A DNA stretch of 64,000 bases from Duganella callida (lineage in GTDB: Bacteria; Pseudomonadota; Gammaproteobacteria; Burkholderiales; Burkholderiaceae_D), in NCBI RefSeq assembly GCF_004614165.1, contig NZ_SPVG01000185.1, positions 16,334-80,333 of the forward strand, read 5' to 3'. Of the stretch, positions 53,128-61,300 are shown in pieces. The position numbers were made by a program, and so were the translations under genes. Position 1 is the stretch's first letter, and each line of letters starts with the position of its first letter. The notes beneath the pieces were generated by a model. That model was not told the origin of the DNA. It saw only the letters and a list, made by a program, of their open reading frames with translations, and ran no database searches.

Positions 53128-54020
53128 GCCAGTTCCACTTCCATGCCCTCGTAGGCCAGTAGTACCTTCAGATCGCCCAGCACCGCCGCATGGCGGGCCA
53201 TGACGTCCGCGAACACGGCTTCCAGCTCGTCGTCGCTGCGGGTCGGTTCGTGGTGGGTGCAGTACAGTGCCCTGGCGCCGGTCCGCAGCGCCAGCGCAAA
53301 GGCGGAATCGAAGGTGCCGTGCCCCCAGCCCTGCTTGGCCGGATACTCTTCGCGCGTATAGGAACAATCCACAATCAGGGCATCGACGCCGCGCACCACC
53401 TCATCGATGGCGGCGCTGCGTTCGGCCATCCATTCGGCGTACGCCGCGTGCTCGGGATGATCGGCCGGGTAGATGTTGTAGTGCGGCTCGTGGTCGCCGG
53501 TGAAGAACAGCGAGCGGCCGTTGCACTCGATGCGGTAGCCCAGGTTGATCACCGGGTGGTTCATCATCACGTTGCGCACCGTGGCGTCGCCGACGACGAT
53601 GGTCTGGTTGACTTCCAGCGTGCGGTATTCGATGGTGGCGTCCATCTGCGTTTCGCTGACGGGAAAGTAGCTGTTTTGCAACTGCACGCCCATCACGTGC
53701 TCGATACCGTTGCCGGTGTCGGGATCGGTCACGCCATGCAGGCGCACCCGGCTGTCCCGAATGAACAGCGGTGTGAAGAACGGCAGGCCGTGGATGTGAT
53801 CCCAATGGCTGTGGGAAATGAAAATGTTGGCGTGGATAGGCCGGGCCTTGTTCTGGATCAGCGCCTGCGCCAGGGAGAAAATACCGGTGCCGCCGTCCAG
53901 CACGATCAGGGTATCGTCGTCGGTCCGTACTTCAATGCAGGTGGTGTTGCCGCCGTAACGCGCCGTACGCGGACCGGGGGAGGGGATGGAACCACGCACG
54001 CCCCAAAATTTAAATTTCAT
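53124..54020 (-). CDS. MBL-fold metallo-hydrolase
   Basis: 298 residues from the ATG at 54020. FKFWGVRGSIPSPGPRTARY, YGGNTTCIEVR, the metal motif SHSHWDHIHGLP (HxHxDH), then FTGDHEP, VDCSYTREEY and the histidine in CTHHEPTRSDDEL. This subgroup of beta-lactamase-fold hydrolases is often encoded with signalling proteins; substrate unknown. It overlaps the end of the CphA-like gene by 4 bp and diverges from the HD-GYP gene. Confidence 0.9.
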   Translation of the reverse strand: MKFKFWGVRGSIPSPGPRTARYGGNTTCIEVRTDDDTLIVLDGGTGIFSLAQALIQNKARPIHANIFISHSHWDHIHGLPFFTPLFIRDSRVRLHGVTDPDTGNGIEHVMGVQLQNSYFPVSETQMDATIEYRTLEVNQTIVVGDATVRNVMMNHPVINLGYRIECNGRSLFFTGDHEPHYNIYPADHPEHAAYAEWMAERSAAIDEVVRGVDALIVDCSYTREEYPAKQGWGHGTFDSAFALALRTGARALYCTHHEPTRSDDELEAVFADVMARHAAVLGDLKVLLAYEGMEVELA

Positions 54021-54227
54021 GCTGATCCCTGGTATTTGCTCTTTTTTCTTCTGTTGCCGCATTGCTCACAGCCGATGATAGCTTTTTTTTCTCCGGCAGG
54101 GCAAACCCGACGCAATTTTGCTGCACCCCGACATTTCTCGGTGTACAACAGCTTATGCTCCAGTTAAACTCTGCCCTTGCGCGCTCGCAAACTGCGGGCC
54201 ACATCGACAGGTATTAAAACTGCAACC

Positions 54228-55847
54228 ATGCAAGAGTTGAACCAAACCCAGATTGCCGAGCGCCTGGACCAGCTGACCGAGCTCAGCGTACAGCTCGGCA
54301 GCGACCACGACAAGGATTTGCTGCTGGAGCGCATCCTCACCGTGGCCAAGCGCATGACCAACGCCGACGGCGGCACGCTGTACCGCCCCAGCGAGGACAA
54401 GCGGCAGCTGGAGTTCCAGATCCTCATCAACGACACGCTGAACACCCATCAGGGCGGTTCAAGCGGCGCGCCGGTCACGGCCGGCCCGGTGCCGCTGTAC
54501 GACGAGCACGGCGAGCGCAACCTGTCGGCGGTGGCGGCCTATGCCGCGCATTTCGGCCTGTCGGTCAACATCGAGGATGTGTACAAGGCCGACGTGTTCA
54601 ACTTCTCCGGCATGGTCAAGTTCGATCAGCTGCGCGGCTACCATTCGCAATCGTTCCTGACGGTGCCGATGAGCGACCACGAGGGCGAACTGGTCGGCGT
54701 GCTGCAGCTGATCAATTCCAAGGACAGCGACACCGGCGAGATCCGCGCCTTCACCCAGACCGACCAGCGCTTCATCGAGGCGCTGGCGGCGCAGGCGGCG
54801 GTGGCGCTGACCCACCAGCGCCTGATCGCCCAGCTGGAGGAGCTGCTGGAATCGCTGGTCAACCTGATCAACATCGGCATCGATGAAAAATCGCCGTACA
54901 CCGGCCGCCACTGCCAGTTCGTGCCCGAGCTCACCATGATGCTGGCCGAGGCGGTGCACAACACCAGCACCGGCCCGCTGGCCGATTTCAGCATGACCGA
55001 CGCCGACCGCAAGGAGTTGTGGCTGGCCGGCCTGCTGCACGATTGCGGCAAGATCACCACGCCGGTGCACGTGGTCGACAAGGCCACCAAGCTGGAAACC
55101 ATCTATGACCGCATCGGCACCGTCGACACGCGCTTCGAAGTGCTGCTGCGCGATGCCGAAATCGCCGCGCTGAAACGCAAGCTGCAGCCGGGCGCCGACG
55201 CCGCCGCCATCGACGCCGAACTGGCGCAGCTGCAGCAGACGCTGCGCGCCGAGCGCGATTTCATCCGCCAGGCCAACGTCGGCGGCGAGGGCATGAAGCC
55301 GGAAGACCAGGAGCGCGTGCGCGCCATCGGCCGGCGCCGCTGGACCGGTCCGGACGGCGTCGAGCGCGATTTCTTCAGCGACGACGAGCTGCTCAACCTG
55401 ACCATCCGCTTCGGCACCCTGACCGATGACGAGCGCAAGGAAATCAACAACCATATCGTGATGACCATCAGGATGCTGGAGGCGCTGCCGTGGCCCAAGC
55501 ACCTGAAGAACGTGCCGGAATACGCCGGCGGCCACCACGAGCGCATGGATGGCAAGGGTTATCCGCGCGGGCTGACCAAGGAACAGATGTCGGTGCAGGC
55601 GCGGGTGATGGCGATCGCCGACATCTTCGAGGCGCTGACCGCCAAGGACCGGCCGTACAAGAAGGGCAAGAAGCTGTCCGAATCGCTGCGCATCCTGGGC
55701 AACTTCGCGCTCAACGGCCATATCGATCCCGACCTGTTCGACATCTTCATCCGCAACAAGATCTACCTGGAATTCGCCCACAAGAACATGGACGAAAAAC
55801 AGATCGACGCGATCGACGAATCGCAGATCCCCGGCTATACACCTTAA
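54228..55847 (+). CDS. GAF-HD-GYP cyclic-di-GMP phosphodiesterase
   Basis: 539 residues from the ATG at 54228. A GAF domain (about 20-195; MTNADGGTLYRP, SFLTVPMSDHEGELVGVLQL) is joined by a helix to an HD-GYP domain: GLLHDCGKITTP with HD at 271-272 and GGHHERMDGKGYP at 434-446. HD-GYP enzymes degrade c-di-GMP. The insert between HD and GYP (about 290-400) is unusually long and includes a helical segment. No receiver domain, so the GAF domain is the likely sensor. The CHASE2 cyclase starts 9 bp later. Confidence 0.92.
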   Translation: MQELNQTQIAERLDQLTELSVQLGSDHDKDLLLERILTVAKRMTNADGGTLYRPSEDKRQLEFQILINDTLNTHQGGSSGAPVTAGPVPLYDEHGERNLSAVAAYAAHFGLSVNIEDVYKADVFNFSGMVKFDQLRGYHSQSFLTVPMSDHEGELVGVLQLINSKDSDTGEIRAFTQTDQRFIEALAAQAAVALTHQRLIAQLEELLESLVNLINIGIDEKSPYTGRHCQFVPELTMMLAEAVHNTSTGPLADFSMTDADRKELWLAGLLHDCGKITTPVHVVDKATKLETIYDRIGTVDTRFEVLLRDAEIAALKRKLQPGADAAAIDAELAQLQQTLRAERDFIRQANVGGEGMKPEDQERVRAIGRRRWTGPDGVERDFFSDDELLNLTIRFGTLTDDERKEINNHIVMTIRMLEALPWPKHLKNVPEYAGGHHERMDGKGYPRGLTKEQMSVQARVMAIADIFEALTAKDRPYKKGKKLSESLRILGNFALNGHIDPDLFDIFIRNKIYLEFAHKNMDEKQIDAIDESQIPGYTP

Positions 55848-55856
55848 GGAGCGCGC

Positions 55857-58139
55857 GTGCCCCTGATACGATCGCATTGGACCCGGCCGTTCAGGAAGTA
55901 TGGCGCGCGCTGGTCGCTCGGCTTGTTGTTGACCGCGCTGGCGCTGGCGCAGGTATCGGGCGCTGTGCGCATCGATGCCATCGAGCGCATGGACACCTTC
56001 TTCGCCGACCTGCGCATGCGGTTGGTGAAGCCGGTGCTGGACCCGCGCATCGTGATCGTCGACATCGATGAGAAAAGCATCGCCGAAATCGGCCACTTCC
56101 CCTGGAACCGCAAGGTGGTGGCCAGGCTGGTGTCGCAGCTGACCGGACATTACGGCGTGGCGGCGGCCGGCTTCGACATCGTGTTTTCCGAGGCCGACAA
56201 CACCTCCGGCTACGATGTGCTGGACAGCCTGGCCAGCCACGAGATGAAGGACGTCGGCGGCTTCCGCGCGCGCGTGGAAGCGATGAAGCAGCAGCTCGAT
56301 TACGACGGCCTGCTGGCCGCCGCGCTGGAAGATCAGCCAGTGGTGCTGGGCTATAACGTCGCCCAGGACCAGCGCAAGGGCGAGCTGCCGGCGCCGTTCT
56401 TCAAGGTCGATGACCTGAACGGGCGCGAGCTGCCGGCGGTGACTTACAGCGGCTACCTGGGCAACCTGGAGCGGTTGCAGTCGGCGGCCGCCACCGGCGG
56501 CATCTTCACCGCCTTGCCCGATCCGGACGGCATCCTGCGCCACACGCCGCTGTTGATGCGCATCGGCGACGGCTATTATCCGACGCTGTCGCTGGCGACG
56601 GCCGCGGTGGCGCTGCAGGCGCGCGCCATCGTGCCGCGCTGGGACACCAACGTGGCCGACATGTCGGCGCGCGAACGCGCCAACGGCGCGCTCGATACGC
56701 TGCTGATGTTCGTCGGCCAGCAGAAGATGGGCATGCCGATCCAGGTCGGCGAAAATCTCACCAACCTGATCGAATTCCGCGGCACCGGCGGCCCGGCGGG
56801 CGGCGCCTTCCCGTATGTGTCGGCGGCCGACGTGCTGGCCGGCCGCGTGAAGAAGGAAGCGCTGGCCGACCGCATCGTCCTGATCGGCACCACCGCGCCG
56901 GGCCTGCTGGACCTGCGGGCGACGCCGGTGAACAGTGCCTATCCCGGGGTGGAGGTGCACGCCAACATGATCAAGTCCATCCTCGACCACAGCTTCAAGG
57001 TGCGGCCCGATTATGCCGACGGCATCGAAGGCTTGCAGGTGGTGCTGGCCGGCGGCGTGCTGGCGCTGGCGCTGGCGGTGCTGTCGCCGCTGCCGTCGAT
57101 CCTGCTGGCGGCGGCGCTGGCGGCGGCGGTGTTCGGCTTCAATTACTGGAGCTACACCGGCATGGACTGGGTGCTGAAGATGGCGATGACGCTGGTGCTG
57201 ATCGCCGCCGTGTTCGTGCTGAACGTCGCCTGGGGCTACTTCTTCGAAGTGCGGCGCAACCGCGGCCTGGTGTCGCGCTTCGGCGAATACGTGGCGCCCG
57301 AGCTGGTGGCGCAGATGGCCGAAAATCCCGAGCAGTACAACATGGATGGCGAGAGCCGCGAGCTGACCGTGATGTTCGTCGACGTGCGCGGCTTCACCAC
57401 CATTTCGGAAGGGCTGACGCCCAAGCAGCTGCGCGAATACATCAACCTGTATCTGACCGCCATGTCGGAAGACATCCGCAGCGCGCACCAGGGCACGCTG
57501 GACAAATACATCGGCGACGCGGTCATGGCGTTCTGGGGCGCGCCGGTGGCGTTCAGCGACCACGCCAGCCGCGGCGTCGCCACCTCGCTGCTGATGCAGG
57601 CTTCCGCGCAGCGTCTGAATCAGGACTTCCTGGCGCGCGGCTGGCCCGAGCTGAAGATCGGCATCGGCCTGAACTCGGGCCTGATGCACGTCGGCGACAT
57701 GGGCTCCAACATCCGCCGCGCCTACACGGTGATGGGCGACGCGGTCAACCTCGGTTCGCGGCTGGAGGGGATCACCAAGGTGTACGGCGTCGGCATCGCG
57801 GTGGGCGAGGCGACGCGCGCGGCGGCGCCGGAATTCACTTACCGCGAACTGGACCTGGTGCGCGTCAAGGGCAAGAACGAGCCGGTGGCGATCTTCGAGC
57901 CGCTGGCGCTGGCGCGCGACACCGACCAGGCGACCCTGGACGAGGTGGCGCGCTGGCATGCCGCGCTGGCCGCCGTGCGCGCGCAGCGCTGGGATGAGGC
58001 CGACGCCATGCTGGCTGAGTTGCGGGCGCTGGCGCCGCAGCGCGGCCTGTACCAGCTGTATGTCGGGCGCATCGCCCATTACCGCGCGCATCCGCCCGGC
58101 GACCAGTGGGATGGCGTGACCACGTTCGAGACCAAGTAA
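55857..58139 (+). CDS. CHASE2-domain adenylate/guanylate cyclase
   Basis: 760 residues from GTG at 55857 with AAGGAG upstream. One N-terminal membrane helix (about 20-36), a periplasmic CHASE2 domain (40-380), three helices (395-460) and a class III cyclase domain. Metal-binding D509 (MFVDVRGFTT) and D554 (DKYIGDAVMAF), K550 for adenine recognition and transition-state N631/R635 (GDAVNLGSRLE) are all present, so the enzyme should be active, probably making cAMP. The operon pairs it with an HD-GYP protein, linking two second messengers. Confidence 0.93.
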   Translation: MPLIRSHWTRPFRKYGARWSLGLLLTALALAQVSGAVRIDAIERMDTFFADLRMRLVKPVLDPRIVIVDIDEKSIAEIGHFPWNRKVVARLVSQLTGHYGVAAAGFDIVFSEADNTSGYDVLDSLASHEMKDVGGFRARVEAMKQQLDYDGLLAAALEDQPVVLGYNVAQDQRKGELPAPFFKVDDLNGRELPAVTYSGYLGNLERLQSAAATGGIFTALPDPDGILRHTPLLMRIGDGYYPTLSLATAAVALQARAIVPRWDTNVADMSARERANGALDTLLMFVGQQKMGMPIQVGENLTNLIEFRGTGGPAGGAFPYVSAADVLAGRVKKEALADRIVLIGTTAPGLLDLRATPVNSAYPGVEVHANMIKSILDHSFKVRPDYADGIEGLQVVLAGGVLALALAVLSPLPSILLAAALAAAVFGFNYWSYTGMDWVLKMAMTLVLIAAVFVLNVAWGYFFEVRRNRGLVSRFGEYVAPELVAQMAENPEQYNMDGESRELTVMFVDVRGFTTISEGLTPKQLREYINLYLTAMSEDIRSAHQGTLDKYIGDAVMAFWGAPVAFSDHASRGVATSLLMQASAQRLNQDFLARGWPELKIGIGLNSGLMHVGDMGSNIRRAYTVMGDAVNLGSRLEGITKVYGVGIAVGEATRAAAPEFTYRELDLVRVKGKNEPVAIFEPLALARDTDQATLDEVARWHAALAAVRAQRWDEADAMLAELRALAPQRGLYQLYVGRIAHYRAHPPGDQWDGVTTFETK

Positions 58140-58343
58140 TGCCAGATTGTTAAATTTGACGGCCGTCCAACTGCCGCAAAATTCCAACAGAAGAGGCCGC
58201 CAGTCGCGGAATTTCGTGGCATTTTGGGCAAACCCCGATTAGAATTTGTAAAACAAAAGTTTCCTGACGGCTAAACTCATCCGCCGGCACGCTGCCCGCA
58301 CGGACGGCGACATACCTATCCGCCCCTGCTAGAGGAAGTCGTT
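58140..58343. other. Leader region of the exoprotein gene
   Basis: 204 bp, non-coding. No convincing promoter, riboswitch or terminator. GGAAG at 58334-58338 is the ribosome-binding site of the exoprotein. Confidence 0.5.
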
Positions 58344-61300
58344 ATGAAAGCACCTGATCAGTTGCGCCGCAAAGCCATGGCCGTGCTGGTCGCCGCCTGC
58401 TACGGCGGCGCCCACGCCGCGCCGGTCAACCCCAGCGTGGTCGCGGGACAGGCCAGCTTCAGCCAGCAAGGCAAGGTTTACAGCGTCACCAACACGCCCA
58501 ACACCATCATCAACTGGCAGGGCTTTTCCATCGGCGCGGACGAGGTCACGCGCTTCATCCAGCAGAGCGCGGACAGCAAGGTGCTGAACCGCATTACCGG
58601 ACAAGACCCCAGCGTCATTCTCGGCTCGCTGCAATCGAACGGCAAGGTATTCCTGATCAACCCGAATGGCGTGCTGTTCGGCGCCGGCGCGCGCGTGGAT
58701 GTCGGCGGGCTGGTGGCATCCAGCCTGAACCTGTCGAATGCGGATTTCCTGGCCGGTAAAAACAACTTCAGCGGCGATGCCGGCGCGGGCAAGGTCAGCA
58801 ATCAGGGCGCCATCACCACGCCGGCCGGCGGCCGCATCTTCCTGGTGGCACCGGCGGTGGAAAACAGCGGCATCCTCTCGGCGCCAAATGGCGACGTGGT
58901 GCTGGCGGCCGGCCACAGCGTACAGCTATTCGATTCGGCCGATCCGAATGTGCAGGTGGTGGTGTCCTCGCCCGCCGATCAGGCCTTGAACCTGGGACAG
59001 ATCGTGGCGCAGGGGGGACGCGTGGGCGTGTACGGCGCCCTGGTCAACCAGCGCGGCACGATTAACGCCAACAGCGCGGTGCGCGGCGAGAACGGCAAGA
59101 TCGTGCTGAAAGCCAGCGGCACCACGCTGGTGGAGGCGGGCAGCAGCACCACGGCCACTGGCGCCAATCTGAACACCGGTGGCGATATCCGTGTGCTCGG
59201 TACACAAGTCGGCGTGACCGGCGACGCGGTGGTGGACGCCAGCGGTGCGGCCGGCGGCGGCACGGTGCTGGTCGGCGGCGATTATCAGGGCAAGAATGCG
59301 GCGGTCATGAACGCCCGGCAGAGCTATGTGGGCAAGGACGCGGTGCTGCGCGCCGACGCCATCCAGAGCGGCGACGGCGGCACGGTGGTGGTGTGGAGCG
59401 ACCAGGCCACGCAGGTGTTCGGCGCCATCTCGGCGCGCGGCGGCGCGGGCGGCGGCAATGGCGGCCAGGTCGAGACGTCCGGTCACTATCTGAACATGCT
59501 GGGCACGGTCGACACGCGCTCGGCCAAAGGCGCCAACGGCATGCTGTTGCTGGACCCCAGCGATGTCTACATTTCGCTGGACAGCGCCACCGCCACCGCG
59601 GCCGGCATGATCGGCAGCGCCAGCCTGGCCGACAATCTGGGCACTTTCCTCGAGACCGGTGCGGTGCACGATTCGCTGTTACTGAGCAGCGTGCTGCAGA
59701 CGGCGCTGTCGACCACCAATGTCACGGTCAGCACCAGCAACGCCAGCGGCACCGGTGCCGGCAATATCAAGGTGCTGAGCCCTCTGCTGTGGACCTCCGC
59801 GCGCAGTCTGACGCTGCAGGCCGATGGCGATATCGCGCTCGGCGCCAGCATCAATGCAGGCAACGGCAATCTGAGCATGAGCGCCGGTGGCGCCATCGTG
59901 CAGACGACCAGTCCGATCGACGCGCTGACCGTCAACAACCTGAGTGCCCTTTCGGCCGGCAGCATCACGCTGGACAACAATGGCAATAGCATACTCGGGA
60001 CAGCGTCACTGGTCTCGAACGGCGGCGATGTGCGCGTGACGGCGGCCAATCTGAACCTGGGCGCCAGTGCGGCCGCGGGCGCGCTCACGGCCACCGCCAG
60101 CGGCAGCGACCTGACGGTCAACGGCGCGCTCGCGGCGCAGAGCGTGCGCCTGACGGCGCAGCGCGATATCGCGCTGCAATCGTCACTGATTACCGGCGGT
60201 GACTTTTCACTGAGCACGGCGGGCAGCATCACGGCGACGGGCAGTGTGGCGGTGGGCGGCCAGTTCGCGCTGCAAAGCGGCAACTGGACGCAGAACAGCA
60301 GTGTGCTGCCGTCCTTCAGCGCGACGGATTTTCAGCTGAATGGCGGCACTTTCCTGCGCGTGCAGGGCGGCAGCGGCAGTTCGGCGTCGCCTTATCAGCT
60401 GGCGGACGTGTTCGGTCTGCAGGGCGTGGCGACGCTGGCCAACGCCAACGCCTATGTGCTGAACAACGATATCGACGCCAGCGGCACGCTGCACTGGACC
60501 GGCGGCTTCAGGCCCATCGCCGCGGCGGGCTATAACGGCGTGTTCGATGGCGCCGGTCACGCCATCAGCGGGCTCACCATCGATCGCGCCGGCGAGTCCT
60601 ATGTCGGCCTGTTCTCGCAACTGGCGAGCGGCACCATCGAAAACCTGAATCTGCAAGGCGTCAGCGTGACCGGTTACAGCGGCGTCGGCGGGCTGGTCGG
60701 ACTGGTGGCGGACGGCGGCCATATCAGCAATGTCGGCGTCAGCGGCCAGGTCAGCGGCGTCGGCGATACCGGCGGCTTGGCCGGGCGCAACGGCGGACTG
60801 ATCGCGGGCAGTCACAGTGCCGGCACCGTGACCGGCCGGGGCGGTTCCAGCGGCGCGTCGAATATCGGCGGGCTGGTCGGCTTCAACAGCCACGCAGTGC
60901 ACGACGCCTGGTCCGCCGCCGAGGTGCGCACCACGGGGCAGGGCTATGCGGGCGGGCTGGTCGGCGCGAACGGCGCGGGCGGTGCCTACACCGGCGAGGT
61001 GCTGCGCTCCTACGCCACCGGTCCGGTCGGCAGCACCGGCGAGATCATCGGCGGCCTGGTCGGTGACAACCGCGATGGCGCCAGCATCAGCCTGTCGTAT
61101 GCCAGCGGCAGCGTCAGCGGCGGCCGCAATGTGGGCGGGCTGGTGGGCCGCAATACCGGCGCCGGCAGCATCAGCAATGCGTACGCCACCGGCGATGTCG
61201 GCGGCAACCTCGACGATTACGGCATCGGCCACGGCAACCTCGGCGGACTGATCGGTGAACTGAGCGGCGGCAGCGTCAGCGATGTGTACAGTACCGGGGT

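Noticed and set aside
54095-54125. GGGCAAACCCGACGCAA upstream of the HD-GYP gene, also GEMM-like
   Set aside because: The hairpin that must separate the two motifs is missing, so it cannot fold as a riboswitch.
54459-58187. A 1242-codon open frame antisense to the HD-GYP and cyclase genes
   Set aside because: It is the mirror of high-GC codon bias; the sense proteins have clear domains and intact active sites.
58214-58228. Sigma-54-like TGGCA...GGGCA upstream of the exoprotein
   Set aside because: The GG and GC elements are 8 instead of 10 bases apart.
58228-58250. GGGCAAACC resembling part of a c-di-GMP-I (GEMM) riboswitch upstream of the exoprotein
   Set aside because: The partner motif GACGCAAAGCC and the paired stems are absent; only one short string matches.
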